Below, piece by piece: positions 1-7,873 of a stretch of DNA of 64,000 nucleotides (the stretch's first letter is position 1; each line of letters begins with the position of its first letter). The stretch covers positions 496,001-560,000 of the forward strand of contig NZ_CP020777.1 of the NCBI RefSeq assembly GCF_002101315.1, in the 5' to 3' direction. This DNA comes from Candidatus Pelagibacter sp. RS39 (GTDB taxonomy: Bacteria; Pseudomonadota; Alphaproteobacteria; Pelagibacterales; Pelagibacteraceae). The notes below the pieces were generated by a model. The model was not told where the DNA came from. It searched no databases and was given only the letters and a program-made list of their open reading frames with translations. The position numbers and the translations under genes are program-made.

Positions 1-1
1 T

Positions 2-463
2 GGAGTAATAGGTGCCGCTATAATTACTAGACTGCATTTTGGTAAAACAGATGTAGTCCAAATGTTAAATGGATGTATTGGTGGATTAGTTGCAGTAACA
101 GCTGAACCATTAGCTCCATCACCTTTTGCAGCTATCCTAATTGGTGCTGTAGGTGGATTAATTGTAGTTTATGGTACAAAACTATTATTCTCATTAAAAA
201 TTGATGATGTAGTAGGTGCAATACCAGCACACTTGTTTGCAGGAATTTGGGGAACATTAATAGTTCCAGCTACAAATTCTGATGCAGCGTTCAGTTCACA
301 GTTAATTGGTGTGCTATCAGTTAACGTGTTTGTATTTATAGTCGCTTACATTGTGTTTAGCGCTATTAAAGCAACTATTGGCCTAAGGTTGAGTAAAGAA
401 GGCGAAACCAAAGGTACCGATGTAACTGAAACTGGTGTAATTGCATATGCAATTCGTGACTAG
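2..463 (+). CDS. amt: Ammonium transporter Amt, C-terminal part (5' end outside window)
   Basis: This is the C-terminal part of an Amt/Mep/Rh ammonium channel of the inner membrane; the reading frame is open back to base 2, so the start lies upstream. The visible part has about four hydrophobic segments, the Amt signature DDVVGAIPAHLFAGIWGT, and a cytoplasmic tail with GLRLSKE and a terminal GVIAYA stretch typical of Amt proteins. The signature His in AIPAH is the family's pore-region histidine. No glnK/glnB gene follows it. The stop overlaps a 12-bp palindrome, and a structured region and terminator lie downstream. Confidence 0.93.
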   Translation, partial: GVIGAAIITRLHFGKTDVVQMLNGCIGGLVAVTAEPLAPSPFAAILIGAVGGLIVVYGTKLLFSLKIDDVVGAIPAHLFAGIWGTLIVPATNSDAAFSSQLIGVLSVNVFVFIVAYIVFSAIKATIGLRLSKEGETKGTDVTETGVIAYAIRD

Positions 464-528
464 TTGTTAACAACAAAGGGACTCTTCGCTCTCTGTATAT
501 TCTCAGCGAATACTCATTGAAGGGTCCC
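463..528 (+). other. Palindrome plus nested hairpins downstream of amt
   Basis: A perfect 12-bp palindrome (GTTGTTAACAAC, 463-474) begins in the amt stop codon. It is followed by a 10-bp inverted repeat, gggactcttc (478-487) with gaagggtccc (519-528), which pairs throughout with one G-T wobble. Inside it, ttcgct (485-490) is complementary to agcgaa (505-510) and competes with the outer stem for bases 485-487. The two stems look partly exclusive. It could be a processed 3' UTR hairpin, a weak terminator or a small RNA; only the pairing is seen directly. Confidence 0.5.
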
Positions 529-553
529 TAAACTTTCTCTTAGTTAGTTAAAT

Positions 554-581
554 AATAAGCCCCTCCCTCAAGGGGCTTATT
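554..581. terminator. Strong hairpin terminator between convergent genes
   Basis: Perfect 11-bp inverted repeat aataagcccct (554-564) and aggggcttatt (571-581) with a six-base loop. It lies between amt (+) and the convergent glycosyltransferase-like gene (-), whose stop codon (577-579) is inside the right arm. The A/T-rich ends of both arms suggest a bidirectional Rho-independent terminator. Confidence 0.8.
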
Positions 582-1545
582 CATTTTGATCCCACAAATC
601 TTTGTAATTTATAAAAGGTGATAAACCATAACTTGAATTAACATTCGTCAAATGAATAGATAAACTTTTTAAGGGAGATATACAAAACTCGTTTTTATAA
701 ATCTCATTAATGTATTTTTCAAAAGGATCATGACGATCTTCACAATTTTTTGAAAAATTTTCCCAATATAAATCCAATAATTTTTTGCTAGTCAAAAAAG
801 TGCATAAAGTCTTGTTTATTGTTCTCCAGTGTCTTTTATTTCCTATTAGAATATTCGTTTTTTCATTATTCATATAAAGATATGGATAATCTGCAGGACA
901 CATAAAAATATCTTTGCCCACTTGAGATGATACTCTTTCATATGTGGAAATCATCTCGTCTAACATAGTTTCAAAATGAAGATAATCATCCTCAATAAAG
1001 AAAATTAGGTCTTCCCCAATTTTTTTTCCAATCTCAAAACTTTGAAATAAACTAGCTAAATTAGAAAAAGTCTCTTGTGATTTTTGTTTTTTTATTTTTG
1101 TTTCAAACTTTTTTGTGTCTAGGGAAATAATTTCGCAATCCACATCTTTTATAATTTGCTTAATTTTACCTAGATTTTCGTCTTTTGATGAATCATCTAG
1201 AACAATTGTTTTTATTTTTAAATCTGAGTATTTTTTTTGACAAAGATTAATAGATTTTATTAATGATTTTATTGATCGAATTGAATAATCTATTTTTGGT
1301 TTTTCGAATAATCTCCTTTTATTTTGATCCCAAACCTCAATTTCTGTATTAACCCTAACAATTATTAGTATTGAATTTACTTTTCTTGTAATCTTTACTT
1401 CTCCTAAGGGCAAGACGATTGATTTTTTATTTAAAATTGAAAGATCTTTATTTAATTCTTTGTTTAATGTAGGCGAGATAAATTCATTTTGATCAATTAT
1501 CTCAAAGCCAAAAAGTTTACAAATTTTAATGAAAAACTTTTTCAT
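577..1545 (-). CDS. Putative glycosyltransferase (GT-A-like), family not recognised
   Basis: A 322-residue soluble protein with no clear signal peptide. Residues 112-122 (KTIVLDDSSKD) and 182-190 (FFIEDDYLH) look like the nucleotide-binding strand and DxD-type metal site of GT-A fold glycosyltransferases, where the second acidic motif binds the sugar-nucleotide metal. The C-terminal half is rich in aromatic residues and Asn. It stands alone, convergent with amt and divergent from the rhodanese gene, with no other cell-surface genes beside it. The function is inferred only from these short motifs, and a non-GT role is possible. Confidence 0.5.
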   Translation of the reverse strand: MKKFFIKICKLFGFEIIDQNEFISPTLNKELNKDLSILNKKSIVLPLGEVKITRKVNSILIIVRVNTEIEVWDQNKRRLFEKPKIDYSIRSIKSLIKSINLCQKKYSDLKIKTIVLDDSSKDENLGKIKQIIKDVDCEIISLDTKKFETKIKKQKSQETFSNLASLFQSFEIGKKIGEDLIFFIEDDYLHFETMLDEMISTYERVSSQVGKDIFMCPADYPYLYMNNEKTNILIGNKRHWRTINKTLCTFLTSKKLLDLYWENFSKNCEDRHDPFEKYINEIYKNEFCISPLKSLSIHLTNVNSSYGLSPFINYKDLWDQNE

Positions 1546-1580
1546 ATGTTTTTATTTATGATATAAATATTTACAATATA

Positions 1581-1964
1581 ATGACAATTAAATCATCCCA
1601 AACCCTTGTAGCTGAAGCTCTAAAGGAGATAAACACCATATCTTCCGATGAAGCTTATGAGAAATGTAATAAAAATGAGTGTAACCTGATTGATATAAGA
1701 GATGTAAGAGAATTGGAACGAGAAGGAAGAATTGAAGATTCAAATCATATTCCTAGAGGGATGTTAGAGTTCTGGCTTGATCCAGAAAGCGCATATTTTA
1801 AACAAGGTAAACTAGATTTAAATAAAGAAATGGTTTTATTTTGTGCTGGTGGAATGAGATCAGCTCTCGCAGCAAAGTCTTTAAAAGATATGGGATTTAA
1901 AAAGGTTTCGCATATCGATGGTGGTTTTGGTGCATTGAAAGAAAGTAAATTTAAAATTACTTAA
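1581..1964 (+). CDS. Rhodanese-like sulfurtransferase domain protein
   Basis: A single rhodanese domain of 127 residues. The family's CH2A-like motif LIDIRDVRE starts near residue 36, HIPRGMLEFW lies at 56-65, and the active-site loop FCAGGMRS carries the persulfide-forming Cys88. The C-terminal SHIDGGFGALKE fits the domain end. Single-domain rhodaneses carry sulfane sulfur in the cytoplasm, but the partner is unknown here. The gene overlaps the 3' end of the convergent isomerase gene by a few bases. Confidence 0.88.
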   Translation: MTIKSSQTLVAEALKEINTISSDEAYEKCNKNECNLIDIRDVRELEREGRIEDSNHIPRGMLEFWLDPESAYFKQGKLDLNKEMVLFCAGGMRSALAAKSLKDMGFKKVSHIDGGFGALKESKFKIT

Positions 1965-2539
1965 TTATTAAACTCATCTAAAGCGTATTCAAGTCTATCT
2001 TGGCCCCAAAATAATTTATCATTTATAACAAAAGTCGGAGCACCAAAGATATCATTCTGAAAAGCATTATTCGTCAAATGTTTAAGTTCATCTTTAATCT
2101 TCTGGTCTTTAATACCAGTTTCAAATTCATTAGGTTTTATCTCACATTTCGATAATATATTCTTTATAGTTTCCTCTTTTGAAATGTCCTCATTATTTTT
2201 CCAATAAGCATCAAAACAGAGATCAAAATATTTATCTTTTTTTTCATTATTAATAAAAAGATAGCCCCTCATGAGATAAAGAGAATTAATTGGGAATTTT
2301 TCGTTCCAAACAAAGTCAATTTTATTTTTTTTAGCAATTAAATTGCAGTCATTTTTCATATTTTTCATTTTTCTCTCATTAAAAGCAGGGGCGGTAATGC
2401 CTCCTAAATTATGAAGTCCACCAAGCAGAATTGCTTTATAGTTAAACTTATTTCTATCACTGGAATGTATTATTTTTTTATGTGCTAAAAATGAATAAGG
2501 ACTAATAAAATCAAAATAAAAATCGATTTTTTTAGTCAT
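1961..2539 (-). CDS. 2-hydroxychromene-2-carboxylate isomerase family protein (DsbA-fold)
   Basis: A 192-residue thioredoxin/DsbA-fold protein of the HCCA isomerase/kappa-class GST family. The N-terminal FYFDFISPYSF motif (7-17) has the conserved Ser13 that binds glutathione in characterised members, and the C-terminal DIFGAPTFVIND-type motif is the cis-Pro region. In naphthalene degraders this enzyme isomerises hydroxychromene carboxylate, but here no aromatic pathway genes are near, so the substrate is unknown. Its start overlaps the end of the ABA4-like gene by 8 bases, so the two are probably co-transcribed. Confidence 0.85.
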   Translation of the reverse strand: MTKKIDFYFDFISPYSFLAHKKIIHSSDRNKFNYKAILLGGLHNLGGITAPAFNERKMKNMKNDCNLIAKKNKIDFVWNEKFPINSLYLMRGYLFINNEKKDKYFDLCFDAYWKNNEDISKEETIKNILSKCEIKPNEFETGIKDQKIKDELKHLTNNAFQNDIFGAPTFVINDKLFWGQDRLEYALDEFNN

Positions 2540-3005
2540 ATAAACTTACGTTTTTGGCATAGAAAATTCTTATCAACCAATAAACTAATAAACCAAGGGG
2601 TCCAATCAAATATATAATGATTAGTGGTATTGATAATAAAAATTTATTGATCATAAATTTTTGTGAGTCTTTCACAACCCAACCTCCAGCAAATAGATTA
2701 ATGGATATAAAATGTATCCAGAACATCATAAGAAAGTTTTTGTTGGAAAATAAATCTGTTGTATCATCAATCCCCAGATATAGACTAAAATTAACATCAA
2801 AATCGTACGAACTTAAATAAGATTTGTATAACAAAAATATATATGCGCCGCTTAATATAAAAAAAGGAAATATTGAAGTTACAAAATATCGGCAAAGATT
2901 AGATGTTGGAAAAAAAATTAAAATTAACCAAAATGGAAGAACACCTAAATTCACCCAATAGTAGAGCATATCTATTGTAAAATAATTATAAATTTGTTCG
3001 ATCAT
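2532..3005 (-). CDS. ABA4-like membrane protein (DUF4281)
   Basis: A 157-residue inner-membrane protein with four hydrophobic segments (about 13-31, 40-61, 88-105 and 122-148). The pattern LPFWLILIFFP near the start, the F..MFWIHFIS..LFAGGWVV core and the IGPLGLLVYWLIR end match the DUF4281/ABA4 family, whose plant member acts in neoxanthin formation; bacterial members have no assigned role. It precedes the HCCA isomerase-like gene with an 8-base overlap. The family assignment is from recall of the pattern. Confidence 0.75.
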   Translation of the reverse strand: MIEQIYNYFTIDMLYYWVNLGVLPFWLILIFFPTSNLCRYFVTSIFPFFILSGAYIFLLYKSYLSSYDFDVNFSLYLGIDDTTDLFSNKNFLMMFWIHFISINLFAGGWVVKDSQKFMINKFLLSIPLIIIYLIGPLGLLVYWLIRIFYAKNVSLYD

Positions 3006-3033
3006 TTTAAAATATATTATATTAAATCTGTCT

Positions 3034-3597
3034 ATGATTCCTATAAGAAATAAAAGAAAAACTTTAAAAGTAACTGTTGAGGAGATGAGAAATTTTGCAT
3101 TTGCATATGTAGAAAAATATGCACCATCTAAACAGCAGCTTAAAACTTACTTACTTAAAAAATACCTAAAAACTTCTGTGCCAAATGTTAAAAAACAAGA
3201 TGTTACTGATTTGATTGACATTGTCCTTTCAGACTTAGAAAAAAATAGGTTTATTAATGATAAATTTTACTCAGAAAGCAAAGCCAAAAGCATGATTCAA
3301 AGAGGAAGCTCAATAAATAAAATTAGAAATTACTTAATAGGCAAGGGTATCAATAGTGAATATATTAAAGAAACAGTAAATAAAATACATGATGATAATT
3401 CAGATCAAGATTTTTTTTCTGCAATTAAATTATGTAAAAAAAAAAGAATTGGCCCCGCAAGAACAGAGGACAATAGATCACTATTTTACAAAAAAGACAT
3501 ATCCTTATTAGCAAGAAATGGATTTGATTTTGAAACTTCGAAAAAAGTAATGGAAATTGAAAAAGATGATTTTATTAAAATTGTAAAATTACTTTAA
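3034..3597 (+). CDS. recX: RecX family regulatory protein
   Basis: A 187-residue basic protein with the three-helix repeats of RecX, which binds RecA filaments and limits recombinase activity. Visible signatures are AFAYVEKYAPSKQQLKTYL in the first repeat, FINDKFYSESKAKSMIQRG (about 76-94) as the LDD.RFA-like motif with the following helix, and a third repeat containing ALCKKK-like spacing with SLLARNGFDFE. Length is within the family range. No recA is beside it. The stop overlaps the end of a convergent short gene by 9 bases. Confidence 0.85.
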   Translation: MIPIRNKRKTLKVTVEEMRNFAFAYVEKYAPSKQQLKTYLLKKYLKTSVPNVKKQDVTDLIDIVLSDLEKNRFINDKFYSESKAKSMIQRGSSINKIRNYLIGKGINSEYIKETVNKIHDDNSDQDFFSAIKLCKKKRIGPARTEDNRSLFYKKDISLLARNGFDFETSKKVMEIEKDDFIKIVKLL

Positions 3598-3732
3598 TTT
3601 ATTTTTTTTATTTTCTTTCACTAAAAAATCAATTTTATTTTTTATATAATTTTTAACAAAAACAAAAATAAGTAAACCAAAAATTGAAACCGAAATAATT
3701 ATGATTAAAATAATTCTTAGTTGTTCGTCCAT
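3589..3732 (-). CDS. 47-residue single-span membrane peptide
   Basis: A short frame starting with ATG (3730-3732), two bases after the cysQ stop. It encodes a short acidic N-terminus, a hydrophobic stretch of about 20 residues (roughly 7-26, rich in Ile and Val), and a Lys-rich cytoplasmic tail with acidic residues. The tight spacing to cysQ and the clean one-helix design argue for a real gene. It overlaps the recX 3' end by 9 bases. Function is unknown. Confidence 0.55.
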   Translation of the reverse strand: MDEQLRIILIIIISVSIFGLLIFVFVKNYIKNKIDFLVKENKKNKLK

Positions 3733-3734
3733 TA

Positions 3735-4505
3735 CTAAATATTTTTACTTTTTAAGATTAAACTTGGGTTTTTAAAATCTTTTTTTCCATAAAAAATTTC
3801 TTGTCCATTAAAATCAGTCACACTTCCACCAGAATGTTTTAAAATTGCATGACCTGCAGCTATATCCCATTCTGAAGCTCTTGGCTCCGCAACATAACCA
3901 TCATACTCTCCAGCTGCAATTACACAAAATTTTAAAGAACTTTTCATTCTTACATATTTTTTTACATTAAGTTTTTTATATATTTCATTTATTTCTGGTT
4001 TGATTTTATTAGAGTAGGATACAAATTTAATTTCATCTTTATTAAAATTTTTTGAGTTATCTAATTTATTTGGCTTTCCACTAATTAATTCAAAAGATAA
4101 ATCATCTCCATAAGAATAAAACATTCTATTTTTTGCTGGAGCATAAATTAATCCAGCAGCAGGTTTTTTTTGAATTATCAATCCTGCATTAATTGTGAAT
4201 TCATCAAGATTGTTAATATAATCATAAGTCCCATCGATTGGATCGATCAACCAAAAATTTTCTAAATTGTTTCGTGATTTATTTTCTGATGTTTCCTCAG
4301 ACACAATTGGAATATTTGGTGTTAACTCTGATATTCTTTTGGTTAAAATTTTATTAACCTCTAAATCACCATTGCTAACAGGAGTATTATCAGATTTTAT
4401 TTCTTTAGTTAGACCTTTTTCCCTAAGATCTAAAGAAATTTTCCCTGCATCTAAAAAAGTTTCAATTAAATCTTCAACAATTTTTTTTATATCACTTTGA
4501 ATCAT
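3735..4505 (-). CDS. cysQ: 3'(2'),5'-bisphosphate nucleotidase CysQ (inositol monophosphatase family)
   Basis: A 256-residue Mg-dependent phosphatase of the IMPase superfamily. Metal ligands are visible as Glu70-Glu71 (IVSEETSE), the DPIDGT motif at 88-93 and WDIAAGHA near residue 214. The SDNTPVSNGDLEVN stretch (38-51) matches CysQ, which hydrolyses the PAP left by sulfotransferase and PAPS reductase reactions. This would fit the sulfotransferase found near 23 kb. It overlaps the upstream DUF3553 gene by 14 bases and is followed by a 47-residue peptide gene. Confidence 0.88.
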   Translation of the reverse strand: MIQSDIKKIVEDLIETFLDAGKISLDLREKGLTKEIKSDNTPVSNGDLEVNKILTKRISELTPNIPIVSEETSENKSRNNLENFWLIDPIDGTYDYINNLDEFTINAGLIIQKKPAAGLIYAPAKNRMFYSYGDDLSFELISGKPNKLDNSKNFNKDEIKFVSYSNKIKPEINEIYKKLNVKKYVRMKSSLKFCVIAAGEYDGYVAEPRASEWDIAAGHAILKHSGGSVTDFNGQEIFYGKKDFKNPSLILKSKNI

Positions 4506-4668
4506 TTATTTTTTTTAATTCTACATTGTCAGAGTTAATTACTTTTTTTCCGGCATTTTGAAAATTTACTGTTACTTTACCTTTAATTATTGATTGAACT
4601 TGTCCAATTCCCCAATCTTTATTTGCTGGATTGAAAACTTTGTCACCTGGTTCAAAATCAAAAATCAT
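4492..4668 (-). CDS. DUF3553 family small protein
   Basis: A 58-residue protein starting at ATG 4666-4668. The sequence has [20 protein letters not shown], then a [13 protein letters not shown] core, which is the DUF3553 pattern common in Alphaproteobacteria (the same module occurs as a C-terminal extension of some UvrD helicases). The fold is expected to be a small beta barrel, and a nucleic-acid role is only guessed. It overlaps the cysQ start by 14 bases, which suggests translational coupling. Confidence 0.82.
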   Translation of the reverse strand: MIFDFEPGDKVFNPANKDWGIGQVQSIIKGKVTVNFQNAGKKVINSDNVELKKINDSK

Positions 4669-4709
4669 TTAATTTAATTTATAATAGAAATAAGTATAAA
4701 TACCATCAA

Positions 4710-5828
4710 ATGAATAATAATTTAAACTCTATCGGTTTAAAAAAAAGTCCTTCAGATACAACTGTAGTTGTTGCAATGTCAGGGGGTGTAGATTCATCAA
4801 CTGTTGCTGGAATGATGAAAAAAGAAGGCTACAAAGTTATAGGTATAACTTTAAAACTATACGATGATGGTATAGAGGTTGCTGAGTCTAAACAATGCTG
4901 TTCAGGACAGGATATAATGGATGCAAAAAGAGTTGCCCAAAAATTAGATATTGAACATAAAATTCTTTATTATCAAAATAAGTTTAAGCAAGGTGTAATT
5001 GATAACTTCGTTGATAGTTATTTAAAAGGTGAAACACCTATTCCATGTGTTCAGTGCAATCAAACTGTAAAATTTAAAGATTTATTTGAAGTTGCTAAAG
5101 ATCTAAAAGCGGACGCATTAATTACCGGTCATTATGTAAAAAGTATTACAACTGACAATGAAACAAATATGTATCGAGCAATTGACGAAAATAGAGATCA
5201 AAGTTATTTTTTATTTAATACTTCTAGAGAACAATTAAATTATTTAAGATTTCCATTAGGAGGTATGCTTAAAGATGAAACAAGATCAATAGCAAAAAAA
5301 CTAAATCTTAATGTGGCAGATAAACCAGATAGTCAAGATATTTGTTTTGTACCCAATGGTGATTATGCTTCCGTAATTCAAAAATTTAGACCAGACTCAT
5401 TTAAAAAGGGAAATATTAAAAATTTAGAAGGAAAAGTAATTGGAGTTCACGATGGAATTATTAATTTTACAATAGGTCAAAGGAAAGGAATAAAAGTTTC
5501 TGATAAAGATGCATTATATGTAATAAAGATTGATGCAGAAAAAAATGAAATTATTGTTGGTCCAAGAGAAAAACTAGGAAAAAAAGATATTAAACTTAAT
5601 GATCTGAATCTCCTTGTTAATGAAGAAGAATTTAAAAATAATATTTTTGTTAAAGTAAGATCAACAGGCAAACTTCTTAAGGGAAAAGTAAATTTCAACA
5701 AAGATAAGACAGCTCTAGTAAACTTAGATGAATTTGAGGATGGAATATCCCCAGGACAAGCATGTGTTTTTTATAATAAAGATAAATATGGCTTTAAAGT
5801 TTTAGGTGGTGGTTGGATTAAAAATTAA
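4710..5828 (+). CDS. mnmA: tRNA-specific 2-thiouridylase MnmA
   Basis: A 372-residue enzyme that makes 2-thiouridine at the wobble position of tRNAs for Lys, Glu and Gln. The PP-loop SGGVDSS lies at 24-30. The catalytic cysteine pair is Cys116 (in PIPCVQCNQ) and Cys212 (in DSQDICFV). The C-terminal domain has FTIGQRKGI and the [10 protein letters not shown] ending typical of MnmA. Length is normal for the family. It is divergent from the DUF3553-cysQ unit, and its 3' end overlaps a convergent membrane protein gene by 4 bases. Confidence 0.95.
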   Translation: MNNNLNSIGLKKSPSDTTVVVAMSGGVDSSTVAGMMKKEGYKVIGITLKLYDDGIEVAESKQCCSGQDIMDAKRVAQKLDIEHKILYYQNKFKQGVIDNFVDSYLKGETPIPCVQCNQTVKFKDLFEVAKDLKADALITGHYVKSITTDNETNMYRAIDENRDQSYFLFNTSREQLNYLRFPLGGMLKDETRSIAKKLNLNVADKPDSQDICFVPNGDYASVIQKFRPDSFKKGNIKNLEGKVIGVHDGIINFTIGQRKGIKVSDKDALYVIKIDAEKNEIIVGPREKLGKKDIKLNDLNLLVNEEEFKNNIFVKVRSTGKLLKGKVNFNKDKTALVNLDEFEDGISPGQACVFYNKDKYGFKVLGGGWIKN

Positions 5829-6532
5829 TTTGGTTTTTTCCACATAAAAAATGTTAATAAATAAAAAGTGATTACTCCAATAAAGTAATCCCATTCCAAC
5901 GCATGTTTTAAAAACTTTAATTGAATTCCAAAAAAATCGTCACCTGGTAGACTGATTATAGGTATACTTATAACTGCTACTATAATTAATACCGAAACTA
6001 ATGCTATTTTAAGATTTAGAATGAATGGATTTATATAGCCTTTTAATTTATCTTTAAAAGACCAATAAGTTGCTACTAAGTAAGCCTGCGCAACAATTTC
6101 AAAAACAATAAAAGATAGCATTATTATTCTTCTAAAAAGTTTGTATAAGTCATTGTCAAATTTGACACCTAAAAAAATTGAATGAACAGTTAGAGCGATC
6201 GCTGAAGCAATACCAAAAAAAACAATTCTTTTTATATTCTTATGGTCTACCTTAAAATATTTAATTATATCTCTATTAAATAACCAATATCTGATTAATA
6301 AATAAGATGTTAAGAACATTGCAGGTTTAAATATTAACCATGAGGGGTAAGGTCTAGCTGTTCTACTTATAGATGCACCTCCGTCAAAGTATGGAAAAGT
6401 ATTATGTAAAATATCTGGCTGATGAAATAAACTGTGGAATTGAGTAATTAATAGTAAACAAGTATTTACCGCAACAAATGGGACTATAAAGATCCATATA
6501 CTAATGGATCTTGCCTTTTCAATTGAATTCAT
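5825..6532 (-). CDS. Six-span membrane protein, resembling the Frag1/DRAM/Sfk1 type
   Basis: A 235-residue integral membrane protein with about six hydrophobic segments (about 12-30, 67-84, 102-120, 134-155, 172-192 and 214-231). The loop [18 protein letters not shown] after the first segment resembles the conserved loop of Frag1/DRAM/Sfk1 proteins, but this match rests on memory of the pattern only. It follows a 27-residue basic peptide gene by 6 bases and probably shares its transcript. The function is unknown. Confidence 0.5.
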   Translation of the reverse strand: MNSIEKARSISIWIFIVPFVAVNTCLLLITQFHSLFHQPDILHNTFPYFDGGASISRTARPYPSWLIFKPAMFLTSYLLIRYWLFNRDIIKYFKVDHKNIKRIVFFGIASAIALTVHSIFLGVKFDNDLYKLFRRIIMLSFIVFEIVAQAYLVATYWSFKDKLKGYINPFILNLKIALVSVLIIVAVISIPIISLPGDDFFGIQLKFLKHALEWDYFIGVITFYLLTFFMWKKPN

Positions 6533-6538
6533 TAAGGA

Positions 6539-6622
6539 CTATTTCTTTTTATTCTTTTTTCGAGCTCTTCTTTTTTTTGAGCCCATTTTTCTTCGGCCTC
6601 TGTGTTTCTTTGGGTATCCCAT
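6539..6622 (-). CDS. 27-residue highly basic peptide
   Basis: A frame starting at ATG 6620-6622 that encodes MGYPKKHRGRRKMGSKKRR followed by a Lys-rich tail; over half of the residues are Lys or Arg. It lies directly in front of the six-span membrane protein with a 6-base gap. The composition resembles small ribosome- or nucleic-acid-binding peptides, and a second peptide of the same style is at 38482-38607. Coding status is inferred from composition and spacing. Confidence 0.5.
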   Translation of the reverse strand: MGYPKKHRGRRKMGSKKRRARKKNKKK

Positions 6623-6697
6623 TATTTCCTTTAGTTATAATTTAATTGAAATTATGTGAGGGATATAGCATTGTCCCATAAAGTTATCAATTTTTTT

Positions 6698-7873
6698 ATG
6701 GCTAAATCGTTCAAGACATTTCTAAAACATACTGCAAAAGATTTTCATAATCAGTCAGTAAACCCACCAGTTGTTAGAGCTTCAACTATAATATTTAAGT
6801 CAATGAAGCATATAAGAAAAACTCAAAAAAAAGCCCAAAAAAATCCAATTGGTGGTCATTACGATTATGGAAGACAAGGAACGTCTACTACTTATATTTT
6901 ACAAAAGATTTTAACAAAACTAGAAGACAGTTATCATGTATTTACTACTCCCACAGGATTTGGTTCAGTTTTTTTAGCTATATTTAGTGTCGTTAGACCA
7001 GGAGATGAAATAATTGCTGCAGATCCAGTCTACAGTCCTACCAGATTATTGACTAAGGATTTTTTAAAAGAATTTAAAATTAAAACTATTTTTTATAATC
7101 CACATGATTTAAAAACTTTGGAGCAAAGTATAACTAAAAAAACAAAGTTAATTTTTGTTGAAAATCCAGGAAGTAATACTTTCGATTTCCAAGATCTTGG
7201 AAAAATTATTTCAATTGCAAAAAAAAATAAAGTTTTAACTGCTATAGATAACACTTGGGGCACACCTTACTATCTTAAACCAATAAAACTTGGCTTCGAT
7301 ATGTCTATTGTCTCAGCAACAAAATATTACTCTGGTCATTCTGATGTTATGGGTGGCAGTCTAGCAGTAAATAAAAAAGTTTTTCAAAAAGTTAAAGAAG
7401 CAGAAAAAATTACAGGTTTAAGATTAGGACCTGATGATGCATATTTGATCACAAGAGGTTTAAGAACTTTAGACGTTAGATTAGACCGACATAGAGAAAA
7501 TGCAAAAAAAATTGCAGCTTTCTTATCTAAGAATAAAAAAATCAAACTTCTCTACCCATTTAAGAAAAATTCCTTAAATTTTAGAATGTGGAAAAAGTAT
7601 TACTCCGGTGCTTCAGGACTAATGGGTCTTAAAATTAAATCAAAAAATATAAATTCTGTAAGAAAATTCGTTAACTCACTTAAATTGTTTGGTTACGGTT
7701 ATAGCTGGGGTGGTTTTGAGAGTTTAGCATTACACCAGGAATTTAGAGAAACAGGAAAAAGAAGATTTTTAGATTTATCAAAAGATGAACATTTAGTAAG
7801 ACTTCACATAGGACTCGAGGATCCAAATGACTTAATTGCTGATATTAAGCAAGCGTTAAGGCATTTGAAATGA
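6698..7873 (+). CDS. metC: Cystathionine beta-lyase (PLP-dependent)
   Basis: A PLP enzyme of the Cys/Met metabolism family, about 391 residues from this start. It cleaves cystathionine to homocysteine, ammonia and pyruvate. Seen are the HYDYGRQGTST substrate motif, the IDNTWGTPYYLKP Asp motif and the SATKYYSGHSD stretch with the PLP lysine. YSWGGFESL near the end is typical of MetC. The ATG at 6698 is preferred because the protein then starts at the family's normal position; an in-frame ATG at 6656 would add 14 unlikely residues. The stop overlaps the MFS gene start (ATGA). Confidence 0.88.
   Translation: MAKSFKTFLKHTAKDFHNQSVNPPVVRASTIIFKSMKHIRKTQKKAQKNPIGGHYDYGRQGTSTTYILQKILTKLEDSYHVFTTPTGFGSVFLAIFSVVRPGDEIIAADPVYSPTRLLTKDFLKEFKIKTIFYNPHDLKTLEQSITKKTKLIFVENPGSNTFDFQDLGKIISIAKKNKVLTAIDNTWGTPYYLKPIKLGFDMSIVSATKYYSGHSDVMGGSLAVNKKVFQKVKEAEKITGLRLGPDDAYLITRGLRTLDVRLDRHRENAKKIAAFLSKNKKIKLLYPFKKNSLNFRMWKKYYSGASGLMGLKIKSKNINSVRKFVNSLKLFGYGYSWGGFESLALHQEFRETGKRRFLDLSKDEHLVRLHIGLEDPNDLIADIKQALRHLK

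Noticed and set aside
6656..6697. Upstream ATG for metC and a short GGGA/TCCC stem before the chosen start, considered as a riboswitch
   Set aside because: The stem has only 4 pairs, no known SAM riboswitch features are visible, and the extra 14 residues do not match MetC proteins.
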